From Stictocephala bisonia (lineage: Eukaryota > Arthropoda > Insecta > Hemiptera > Membracidae), in contig JAQJVL010000001.1 in NCBI GenBank assembly GCA_035578905.1, positions 5,076,001 to 5,140,000 of the forward strand: a stretch of DNA of 64,000 nt, read 5' to 3'. Shown here piece after piece: positions 23,600 to 34,793 of this stretch (positions are counted from its first letter, which is position 1; each line of letters starts with the position of its first letter). Below the pieces are notes generated by a model, which had not been told where the DNA came from, ran no database searches, and was given only the letters and a program-made list of their open reading frames with translations. A program made the translations under genes and the position numbers.

Positions 23600-25560
23600 T
23601 GTTTTCATTAAAAGGGTGAAACTCTCTAGTTATTACATGGTAGGCTAAGTGTTTCGGGCTGCCGTACAAGGAGTATAGTAAAAGGAACTTACCTTATGTA
23701 ACATTTTATATTATTTTGCCTTATTGAGTGTTTGTATGTTTAATGTAAATCAGTCCATCTAGCTACATTTTTATACAACAGATGAATATTCCAATAATCT
23801 AGTAAAACATGTATATGTAAAAAAAAAAAAAAAAAAAAAAAATAGTTCGTAAGAGGTGTAAAGAGATAGCTAATTTAGGAACAAAGACACCGTGTAACGA
23901 AACCACAAAACTGTAAACGTTGTAAATAGATTTGTTAAATATGAAAAAAAAATATAAATACTCAGAGTTTTTAGTGACAGTATAAAATATATCCATTTTT
24001 AAGGCACATTTTATGAACTTTGGATTACATTTTGTTTTTGAAAATGTACAGTTTAAATACATCTTCTTTGCTGTGGTATAAAATGGTCGTGTTAGAAAAT
24101 AATATACATTTGAGAATATGAGAAATACTATGATTTATAATATTAAATGTGTAAAAAATGTAAACGTAGAAAATGTATTAGTATGCTCTTTCTCGCTTAA
24201 TTTATTTTACAAATGTATAAATGTTTAAGTTGTTTGGTTATGTACTTCTCATGTAGGTTATACAGTAATATGATATTAGTGTACAATAGAAGTGAACGTC
24301 ATACAACACAAATATTTACAGTTTAGGTACAAAACGTACAAATATTACACTAATTGCTCTGTGAATCTTTGTGGTCAGGAGAGGGTAAACGTAGTTCAAG
24401 TGGATTGATCACCGAAATGTTTGTACATTTTGTACTTGTATTGTAATATATTTTTACATTTTGTACTAAATTTTTAACATATTTGTAGATTTTGTATATG
24501 TATTGTAATGTATTTATAATTTTTTTACTAGAATTGTAGTATATTTTTACATTTTTACTTAATTTTTAACATATTTGTACATTTTGTACATGTATTGTAA
24601 TATATTTGTACATTTTGTACTTAATTTTTAAAATAATTGTATATTTTATACTTAATTTGTAATATATTTGTGTTGTGTGACGATCACTTATATTATGTTT
24701 ATATCAAAACGTAATATACCGATCAAGAAACTATTTCAGATATACTTTTAAGTTTCTGTTAGTACGCACGCCTTCATTTCATCTAATCTTTTTTTGTCGT
24801 TCTTAATTACATATATATATATATATGGAACAACTTAACCAATACAATACATGGTAAAAGGGAAAAAAATGTATTCGAGGTTAAAAAGTGAAGTTTTTTA
24901 GTATAATGCTATAATTTTTATTGTTAATTGTCTATCACCTTTGTTTCTAATTGCTATTATTATTAATATACCTTGCGTATACAAATAGTTTTATTACTAT
25001 TGATACCACTTTAAAGGATAATTAAGTAGTTAAATTTACTCACAAAATGTTGGTGCATCAAAAAGGTTATCAAATATTACGTTAAACCAAAATCATAACA
25101 GTGTAGTTCTAATAGTTTATTATTACTCAGTAAAACGTGGTTTATAAGATTACTAGTTATTTTTATTTTTTCATAATAACTTATCGTATATAATTTAACT
25201 TATTATACAAAACCAAGATTTTATTTACCCTTGAAGCCAAACAATAACTTTCAGAAAATTAGTTGGTACTGTATTGTTCAGTAAGTGATCATGAACTGGA
25301 TTATGGCATTCTAAAAATTTCACTCATCCATTGTTCACAAAAACTTTTTTAATGAATCTAGCACAAAAAGCAAAGAAGTGCAGTTTTGAAAATACAGTGT
25401 CGATCTGAGTCATAACAAAATGGGGAAATATTAAAATTAAATTGAAAATATTCTATTTTAATATTTAACCTATAAGTAAGGATTATTTGTATACAATTAA
25501 ATTTTTTCTTTACTGACATAGTATGATATATTTTTTTAAAATAATTTCTAAATGCTTTGG
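23600..25560. other. AT-rich spacer with decayed short repeats
   Basis: No gene is recognised. A 23-24-base A run lies near 23819-23842. At 24415-24665 segments such as TTTGTACATTTTGTAC and TGTATTGTAATATATTT recur every 50-60 bp, an imperfect tandem repeat. Confidence 0.45.
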
Positions 25561-25567
25561 TACAATT

Positions 25568-25652
25568 TGGTTGTAAGCCAGTGCTGCCTCAGTAACAACT
25601 CACTGAACTAAAGCTTCGCAGAAAATCCGACAGATAGCAGCTCCATCAAGAT
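25568..25652 (+). repeat. Dispersed repeat, 85-bp copy 1
   Basis: AAGCCAGTGCTGCCTCAGTA, ACAACTCA and AAAATCCGACAGATAGCAGC match a second copy at 30546-30630 in the same orientation with only scattered changes. It is probably the conserved part of a small mobile element of unknown class. Confidence 0.55.
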
Positions 25653-26523
25653 ATTTTACTTATTTTATATTTGTGTTATGAAACTGGTATAAATGAGTCC
25701 ATTAGTCTTCAATATTACTTCAGCAAAATTAATTTGTAATATCAATGATAATTTATAATAACAATAAATAAATACAACACAAACGCTAGTAACATTTAAT
25801 ATATAACTAATTATAAATAATAACTTAGTTTACAATGGTAATATGAATTACAGTTGTCATGATAAATAAATAAATATGGTAATGGGAAAATTATAATTGG
25901 TACACGGCTTCCAGATATTTATATTTACAAGAAAATAAGGAAAAGCACTTTATTTGAAAAACGATCAAACTGTGAAAATGGACATCAATGTCCGACCAAT
26001 TTAGAATTCGTGATGTAGATTTCCATAGCTTCGTGTTTTATTATTTTCCTTTTTTTATATTTAAACTTTAGTCTCTTGATAATTTATTTGTACCATTATG
26101 TCAATAAAATCTTTTCGAGATAATTTTCCAATTCTGTGATCGAGTACCAACTTCATAATTGACTTTTACAACATGACGAATCCTCACTAAAATTTCACAG
26201 CTTAAAAAGGTTAACCAGTCTCCATTTCTACTAGGGTAATTCTTTTGACTAGAAACTTGTGTGTCTTACTCTACTAGAACAATTATGGGCATGCTAACAA
26301 GTATTTCCTTAAGAACTCTTTTGAGATATCCTCCACGGCTCTTTCCTCTAGGCTGAGAAACATTGCACTATGCAAATACTTTAAGTAAGGCTGATCTCAT
26401 TTTTAACCTTACTCTGTCCACTCTCCATAGACTAATGATCTGTGTGGGGAACCTATCAGAGGGAGTAAGGGAGCGAACCAGGACAGTAGAAGATGAATAT
26501 TACTGATAAAAATTAAAGTCAAG

Positions 26524-26602
26524 GCCAGGATTCGAACCTGCGCTATCTCTCACTCGGGCTCAAAGCCCTGTCGCTTTAAACCACTCGGACAACGGCTGTT
26601 CC
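26524..26602 (-). mobile_element. tRNA-derived SINE head or tRNA pseudogene
   Basis: On the minus strand TTGTCCGAGTGG (26581-26592) fits the A-box of Ser/Leu-type tRNAs and GGTTCGAATCC (26528-26538) is a perfect B-box. An intervening GGGCTTTGAGCCC can form a stem-loop. The sequences expected to form the acceptor stem do not pair, so a functional tRNA is unlikely. A pol III-derived SINE is the better explanation, and its body may extend to lower coordinates. Confidence 0.6.
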
Positions 26603-26754
26603 AATTGTAATGAGTTAATGAAACATGATTATCATGTAAAAAATAATAAGGGCTATGGAAGAGCGTGACCAGAGTTACATAAATGTTAAGGTGCCAGTTC
26701 GGAGTTGGAAAAACATGATTGTGGGTAGGATGTAATAGATAAGTATACATTTTA

Positions 26755-26885
26755 TGAGAAATTCAAAGTTCCAAGATTCGAATCCCCAACTGAGCTAGTG
26801 GTCGGTACTTCACTCTTTGGATAAAGTTCACGCACAGGGCTGCAGGCCCATGTGAACTGGTGAGTGGAGTTTAGTAAAAATGTAT
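26755..26885 (-). mobile_element. SINE-like dispersed repeat, copy 3
   Basis: The minus strand reads CAGTTCACATGGGCCTGCAG, GTGCGTGAACTTTATCCAAA and CTAGCTCAGTTGGGGATTC, matching the copy at 20412-20550. TAGCTCAGTTGG is a classical tRNA A-box word and GGATTCGAATC a B-box word, but they are nearly adjacent, unlike in a real tRNA. Confidence 0.5.
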
Positions 26886-26889
26886 TCTG

Positions 26890-27990
26890 AAAACGCCACT
26901 ATTAATACTTAATATTTATATATAAAATTAATATATAAAAATTTATTCACCACAAGAAATTGGTCATGCTCAGTAAAAAATATTCATTCAATTGTGAAAT
27001 TAAACTGATTTTGGAACAATCGTAAATATAATTTGCTATGGAGTAAGATTAGATAAGAGTTGATCTTACATTACTCAGTCAGTTTATGGTCGAACACGAA
27101 ATTATATAGAATTAAAATATACTCCCGTCCACCCGGGCCCTCAATGTTGGTTACTATCAGTTCTTTTCTAGCATAATTTTGAAAATATTTTATTTAATGT
27201 TTATTATGATATTTTGTCACCATCATAAACAGAGTTATTTTTATATTCGCTATCACTTTCAGCGCTTTCGATAACAGTTATTCATTTATAATCAATGGCT
27301 TTCAAATTGATTTTGATAATTAGCTTTCTTTTAAAATCATACATCCTTTATCTTGTCTTTGTATTAAATATTTGTATTGTAACTATCTCGTCGGTTGTAT
27401 TACTCTTTACACTCTTGTCATTACTATAAATATAATTTAATCTATGTGTATATTTAAGATATCAATGCAGTCTCCATAAGAATCCACTAATAAAAAGTGA
27501 ATAATATGTGTGTATATATGTATTATTTATTAATTTCTATAGTTAAATAACACTCTGTGTAGATTAAATATACACCTAATATGGTCACAAAAGTCCTGTT
27601 TAATTATTCTCAAACAAATTTTAATATGCTAGAACTATTATAGCTATAAATAACATGTACCCATAATAAAGCGTTTTTAACATTTAACATACACCAAAGG
27701 TCTGTGAGACCCTACGAACCTTTTTTGTAATTTGTTCTTAAACTTTCTTTAGAGAAATTTCATTGCGTAAATTCGTTTGGCTGCACTACACGCCGTCGTA
27801 TGTAGTCACCAAAGTCAGTCTCCAGCTGGTATCCTTCTCAGAAGCCATTTTCCACGAGTGGGGTACTGTGGACCACAGTGTGTCTGATTAAGCTGTTTTG
27901 AAGCTACACACTTTTCGTATTTTTATGTTTTTCGTAATAGTTTGTATTATTTTCTTCTCGTTATTAGTTTGAATAATGATTCTATTATTT
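26890..27990. other. AT-rich spacer, no gene seen
   Basis: No gene is recognised. A small GC-richer patch at 27780-27890 includes the palindrome CTGTGGACCACAG. It may belong to the piggyBac-like remnant that follows. Confidence 0.35.
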
Positions 27991-28000
27991 AAACTCTAGA

Positions 28001-28291
28001 TTGAATACAGTGGACGTGATTATCAATGTGACTTTCTTGGGTATGATGACTCTGACAATGGTTCGGTCTATGACTCCATCTTTGAGGAATCTTCTGCGAG
28101 ATTTGCTGCAGTCTCTCTTGAAAGTTCGGGGTTCACAGCCAGCAGAGAGGCAACAGCCTGTAAGGGAAAAACGATGTCAATTCTGCCCGAGACTAAGAGA
28201 CAGGATGACGAAGATGGTATGCTACAGCTGCAGCCGACCTATATTTAATGACCATCGCACAACAGCATGGTATGGATGTGTTGAATAACAA
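28001..28291 (+). pseudogene. piggyBac-like transposase C-terminal fragment
   Basis: The last third of this frame has EKRCQFCPRLRDRMTKMVC followed by YSC, H85 and C93. The pattern C59-x2-C62, C74-x2-C77, H85, C93 fits the cysteine-rich zinc-binding tail of piggyBac transposases, which binds the transposon ends. The preceding basic run (RQQPVREKR) is also usual there. There is no ATG start, the DDD catalytic domain is absent, and no TTAA-flanked terminal repeat is evident. It appears to be a 5'-deleted relic ending at a genuine stop. Confidence 0.5.
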
Positions 28292-28488
28292 ATTTTAGGG
28301 TGGAAGCTCACTCTTATTCTTTTTATACATTATAGAGCTTTTGTAATAATTATTGTATAGAGTAACATAAACCTACAAAAAGAGTGCCAAGTACAAATGT
28401 TGCAAAATGTATAAATAGATGTACATATATGTATTTATACTCATCCACATATTGTTCTGTTTTCTTTGGATTTATAAAACCAAAAGAG

Positions 28489-30100
28489 CTATCACACAGT
28501 AAAAAGTAAGCGGTAGTATGCACAATATCCTACAAAAGAAATGATATTAATGAAAAAATGTCCTCCGAAGCAATCAACAGTAGGACGGAACTTTTAGGAA
28601 ACAACGACGAGGGTCAGATCTATCACACAGTAAGTAGTTAGTAGTAATATGCACAGTATCCAACAAATGGAACGATATTAATGAAGAAATGTACCCTTAA
28701 GCAATCTACTTTAGGACGGAACTTTTAGGAAACAACGACGAGGGTCAGATCTATCACACAGTAAGAAGTTAGCAGCAATATGCACAGTATCCAACAAATG
28801 GAACGATATTAATGAAGAAATGTACCCTTAAGCAATCTACTTTAGGACGGAACTTTTAGGAAACAATCACGAGGGTCAGAGCTATCACACAGTAAGAAGT
28901 TAGCAGTAATATGCACAGTATCCAACATATGAAACGATATTAAGGAAGAAATGTACCCCGAATCAATCAACGGTAGGACGGAACTGTTAGGAAACAATCA
29001 CAAGGGTCAGAGCTATCACACAGTAAGATGTTAGCAGTAATATGCACAGTATCCAACATATGAAACGATATTAATGAAGAAATGTACCCCGAATCAATCA
29101 ACGGTAGGACGGAATTGTTAGGAAACAATCACGATGGTCAGAGCTATCACACAGTAAGAAGTTAGCAGTAATATGCACAATATCCAACAAACGAAACGAT
29201 ATTAATGAAGAAATGTACCCCGAATCAATCAACGGTAGGACGGAACTTTTGGGAAACAATCACGATTGTCAGAGCTATCACACAGTAAGTAGTTAGCAGC
29301 AATATGCACAGTATCCAACATACGAAACGATATTAATGAAGAAATGTACCCCGAATCAATCAACGGTAGGACGGAACTGTTAGGAAACAATCACGATGGT
29401 CAGAGCTATCACACAGTAAGTAGTTAGCAGCAATATGCACAGTATCCAACATATGAAACGATATTAATGAAGAAATGTACCCCGAATCAATCAACGGTAG
29501 GACGGAACTGTCAGAAAACAATCACGATGGTCAGAGCTATCACACAGTAGGTAGTTAGCAGCAATATGCACAGTATCCAACATATGAAACGATATTAATG
29601 AAGAAATGTACTCCGAATCAATCAACGGTAGGACGGAACTGTTAGGAAACAATCACGATGGTCAGAGCTATCACACAGTAAGTAGTTAGCAGTAATATAC
29701 ACAGTATCCAACATATGAAACGATATTAATGAAGAAATGTACCCCGAATCAATCAACGGTAGGACGGAACTTTTGGGAAACAATCACGATGGTCAGAGCT
29801 ATCACACAGTAAGTAGTTAGCAGTAATATGCACAGTATCCAACATATGAAACGATATTAATGAAGAAATGTACCCCGAATCAATCAACGGTAGGACGGAA
29901 CTGTTAGGAAACAATCACGATGGTCAGAGCTATCATACAGTAAGATGTTAGCAGTAATATGCACAGTATCAAACAAACGAAACGATTTTAATAAACAAAT
30001 GTATCCCGTAGGAATCAGTAGGACGGAACTTTTAGGAAACAATCATGAGGGTCAGAGCTATCACACAGTAAGTAGTTAGCAGTAATATGCACACTATTAT
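28489..30100. repeat. 131-bp satellite, 12 copies plus a partial
   Basis: CTATCACACAGTAAG starts at 28489, 28620, 28751 and so on to 30058, a 131-bp period. Other fixed words are AATATGCACAGTATCCAACA and GGTAGGACGGAACT. Outer copies differ most and inner copies are nearly identical, as expected from unequal exchange within the array. No coding capacity. Confidence 0.92.
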
Positions 30101-30545
30101 GCAAATTAAATTAAATTATTGAACAAATTTAGCTCCTTTTTATGTATTTAACTTATTTGACATTAAGTTTTTGATTAACATTAAGATATTTAATCTATAA
30201 TAACGATAATGTTTCACTGTATCGAAGTCATGTATTGTATGAACGACTCCCAATGTAATATTATTGGTATTTTATGAAGTATTAGTAAATAAGATTATAT
30301 TAGATAAAAATAGTTATATTATAGTTTTGTTTAAACAATCACGTATGATTCCAGTATCAGATGAAGGCAGAAAATAGTTCTGATCCGATTAAAGAATTAG
30401 AAAATTAAATTAAAAATGGAAATTAAGTTACAAATTTGTTTAGTTTTGTATATATTATGTAATTGGTTCGTGTTATGACTTTAATAAAATAGTATAATAC
30501 ATTCTATTAGAATTAGGCCAAAGCACAAGAGTTCAGTTCGATTCA

Positions 30546-30630
30546 AAGCCAGTGCTGCTTCGGTAACAACTCATTCAACTGCAGCTTCACAAGAAATCCG
30601 ACAGATAGCAGCTCTACCACGTAAAATCAA
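30546..30630 (+). repeat. Dispersed repeat, 85-bp copy 2
   Basis: Matches 25568-25652. Just upstream, AGTTCGATTCAAAGCC looks like a pol III B-box. The family might therefore be a tRNA-derived element, but copy 1 lacks that word. Confidence 0.5.
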
Positions 30631-30639
30631 ATGACGACG

Positions 30640-33600
30640 GGTTTATGATAAAAATATTACTGTAACTACATTTTAAGCATTTCTTATATAATCCTAGGAA
30701 CGCAATATTTGTTACTCATTCGCGGAAAATTCATTATGAGGTAAGGAGAGTAAGATGGATAGCAGCCTTGCATCTGATGGAAGAAGTGCACGGTTAAACA
30801 GTCATTAGTTTAGTAAAGAAGTGAACCCAAAACCAATAGGGCCTAGTCACTAAGTGTTTTATAAATTGTGTTTATGAAGTTTGGGAAGGGTTGACATTCA
30901 AATAAGAGAAAAAAAAACACATATTGTGGGTATTTTAAGGTGAGTATGAATGTGGATGATCAATGTATCAAATCAAAGCAATTTATTTGTTATAGGCAAC
31001 AAGCATTAACAATTGTCGTATATTATACTTAACGAGGCCTATGCTGCGGTCAAGTACTGGTCAGTTAATATACACATGAAAGTAATTAATAATATAATGT
31101 AATGGACTCTGTGGATTAATTAAGGCAACTTAACTACAAAAATACCAACCAGGAACATAAGATAATATATTGAGATTTAAATTATTCCATAAAAAACTAA
31201 ATCACACAAAAACACATGGAACAAAAGGTAAACGGAAAAACATAACAAACAACTAAGTAACGATTAACAACATAAATTAAAACATAAAATAAACAGTTAA
31301 AAGCATCCATTAAAAAAATAATAAAGTATAATAAGTGATGAAAAAATTAATAACAACAAAGCAAAATTGATGTAACTAAAAATTAATAGTTACAAAGCAA
31401 AATAAATAAGTAAATAAAAACAAACAAACATGACAGATGGTAAAATTCATCAAACACAGTAACAAAATGAAAAATAATCAAATGTTAAATACAACAGTAT
31501 AATTTACTGTTAAAAAAGGTTAAGAACAAACAATTAACAATTATTCAACAGTAATTGAAATGGTAAAACATTTTTGATGATGCTTCCTTCGAAATACAGA
31601 ATGACAGTTGATTCACATGTAATAAACTATTGAAAAATGTAACCAGAATCCTGCTTAAAATACAATAATTTATCATTGGATCCAACATACATTTATAGTT
31701 TTAGTCATATACTTCTGGATCGATGGAAATACCAGAGTTTGGACAGGACAGTGAAAATGCAACTCTATTTTTAACAGTGTTTTGCTAGCATCTAATATTC
31801 ATTGGCCATGTATAAGGCCTGATAGACAACTGGAAATAGCCTTTTTTGTCGGTAGGATACAGCAACAAACTATTTTTAGCATGAGTCATTACTATAATCG
31901 GAAATAGTTTTCCGTAAACGGAAGCTGGTAGAGAGTACGGGGTGGTTTAATTTAAAATGAGAATTGGGATAAATTCGGAAATGGATAGTTATTTAATAAG
32001 GGGGCATATAGATATTTAGAGTTATTAAAAGGCCGCTTGGACAGTGATATACTGAATGCACCTGAGCGAGAGAGATGGGCTTAGTGATGGAAGTGAGAGA
32101 GGAACTACGTTCCCCCACTATTTTATTCCATTTAATGTCGTTATGGCTACTAAGAAGACACAGGCTGTGGGTTTGCAGCGCAGTACCAAGCCTCACCCAC
32201 TACGTCATAAAAAAACATTGACCAATGGTCAGTTTGATTAACACTAACAAATGAAGCTTAGAATGATTCAATTTAATTGTTATTAGTAATTAAATAACAA
32301 TAAAATTAACGCTAATGTAAACAATAAATAGTAATTTAACAAATCTGTACAGTTCCTTACAGTTATTTTTCAACTAAACACTTGAAGGCTGAAGTTAGTC
32401 ACACCCGTCGGGTAAGGCAGTTAAGTGGTGGAGCGATTCCCCTCTGCTGCTTAAACCCCCATAAGAAACAAATATAGAACGCAGATCGCTTACTGTCCGG
32501 CCCACTCATAGTTAGATTATTGCCTGAAATCGATGGAGATGGTATTAGCTTCAGTTAGATGAGGAAGCAGTGGAATAGAAATGTCTTCATTTTAAATTGT
32601 ATAAATAGAGAGCAGCAAATTGGTTTTTATGTGCAATGAAAGCTAGTAAACAAATGGGAATAGCTTTACTCGAACAAGATCAAGTTGCCAATTTAAAGTA
32701 GCCAGTATGTTTAGTTTTTCCAATATCTTCTTGGTAACAAGAGCAAGTTGAGAACTATATAAACGAGTACAGTATTATATTTACAGTGACAAGTAATTTA
32801 ACCGGTATATAGTTGAATTTATTTAAGTTGGAATCTATCACTTTGATAGTAGACTTATAATAAAATCTAAAATAAACATCTTGTAAGATATTTTTTAATA
32901 CATGGATAACAAAAACATACGTACATAAACATAAAGTGGCATATATTTAAAAATATATAAATGTTATATCACTCACTTATATCATGTACATACACGAATT
33001 GTGGTTGGGGGGGGGGGTGGTCGTAAATTGTATACAAGACTTTTGGGGGCGGTGAGATGAGGCCATTTAACCGCCAAACCCTTTCAAACCAACTTATTAA
33101 ATTGCTGGGTGATGGACTGGAATCCGAAATTCCTTTTCATCCATCCTTCGTATATTATAGATGCCAATCAAAGTCTAAATGTCATGTTATATTTTAATTA
33201 TTCATTGTGATTAAAAAAAAAAAAAATAAGTAATATACATTATATGTTGTTTCTTAATAAAAATGTACAACGTATTATTAATTATTATTTAAAATAAAGT
33301 TCAAAATCAAAATACATAAGGTCACCTTGAGGAATTAAAACAATAATCGGTGCCACCCTTGTACGCTTCGCATACCATCCCCGTTAGTCACTACGACCTG
33401 TGTCAGCTTGGCCTTCGGCCTCGCTAATGCTGGTCGGTGGTGGGTCTCATGATGCGATTTTGACACCTCAGCCTTCGGCCTCGGTCAGTGTTTACATTAC
33501 CATTTGTGGGTTAACTGTACAATAGGATTATTAAAAGCAAAAGAACGAATATTTAGTATTTTTCTTGTTAAACAGATGTTTTTCTTATTTTCCTAAGGTA

Positions 33601-34540
33601 ATAACGATCTTTAACAATTTTAAACAGAAATATAAGACAATAAGATTCATTAAAAGGTTTTTTAAATTGATAAAAAAATATACATACATTTCATAAAATA
33701 CGTCTATGGTACAAAATCAGCATTTCCTCAAAGTTTAAGTCAGTCAAAAATAAATATATATATTTGGCATTGTTTTTTAACAGTTTTTGACTGTCTTGAA
33801 AGACAATACAAATGTTATTAAACGTTCGAAAATAATGAGTTAACGTAATATTAAGATTAATTATGCTAATTTAAGAGACTTTGACCCATACAAGTTCTCT
33901 TTTATTTTGTGGAATCCAACTAAGTTATATTAACAGGGTGCACGATATTAATCACTTGAATACAAATTATATGTTTATAAAATAGCCACAAGCTGTATAA
34001 ATTATTGAACCAGGGAGTTTTATAGTAGATCATTAAGTACTCGTAGTTTGCTTAAAACTATTCCGCTACAAAGGATGAAATAATATTTGGAAGAAATAAT
34101 AAAATTTGTTATCTTTTGTTGTGTCTTTTGTTAAGTTATTGATTACTATCTGATTTGTTATACTGACGCTAAAGACGCTTTTACGAATCTAATGAAAATG
34201 GTTTTTTTAGAGTTGAATCAAGTTAAATGAATTTTTTTAACTTAATGAAATAACTCAAAAGTAATGCTTGTCATAATTAACTGATTAAAACAATAAGTGA
34301 ATGGTAAAATATATTAATTGAGTAAACGAAAGTCTGTTTAGCATAATTTAAAAAAATATTAATAATGAAGTAATATCACAAATATGGTATATAATTGTTA
34401 CATATTGATGTGAAATTTATTTTTCTGTAAAGTTAAACGTAATGCTTTTTGATTTATGTTTAAATATATAAAGCTTTTTTCATACTTCAAATAAAATATT
34501 AACAGTAACTAGCCTAATTTAAAATAATGACAGCAATTTC
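30640..34540. other. AT-rich spacer, no gene seen
   Basis: About 3.9 kb without a convincing gene. Features inside are a G run near 33007-33017, an A run near 33214-33227 and a GC-rich patch at 33361-33490 (listed separately). A short open frame at 32056-32241 has no recognisable motif. Confidence 0.45.
33361..33490. repeat. GC-rich island with GGCCTTCGGCC palindromes
   Basis: Contains TTGGCCTTCGGCCTCGC and AGCCTTCGGCCTCGG, plus GTACGCTTCGCATACCA. The reverse strand of 38180-38310 carries the same words (GCCTTCGGCCTCGC, CACGCTTCGCGTGCCA). The two islands are probably copies of one dispersed element. Confidence 0.4.
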
Positions 34541-34544
34541 GTGA

Positions 34545-34793
34545 TCAACAAACAACGAGGAGCGCTGTGAAGTGGTTGATTTGTCGGCAGATGGATCACA
34601 GCAACAGTCTCCAACCGATATGACGTATGCCGGGGCCGTCTCCAGGACAATATCTGCCAACAACCAAGGCCGCTTATCTTCTGATGGATGCGATCTGTTC
34701 AAAGGTCAAGAGCCTCTTACCTCTAGTCAGTCTTCTAATATGCCCATTAAACCTAATTTTAGTAAACCTACAATGTGTAAAACCATTTTTTAA
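34545..34793 (+). pseudogene. LINE C ORF1 C-terminal remnant
   Basis: An open frame rich in Ser, Gln and Asn that contains MTYAGAVSRTIS, comparable to SYSEAVSRPL at the end of LINE B ORF1. It ends at TAA 34791-34793. No esterase or zinc-finger block is present because the copy is truncated. The following ORF2 frame is the same frame, separated only by this stop. Confidence 0.5.

Noticed and set aside
26524..26602. Functional tRNA-Ser or tRNA-Leu gene
   Set aside because: The A-box and B-box are good, but the putative acceptor stem does not pair and no clear anticodon arm with a normal variable arm can be drawn.
28489..30100. Regular repeats that might suggest a CRISPR array
   Set aside because: The whole 131-bp unit is repeated, with no unique spacers between short repeats, and the context is eukaryotic.
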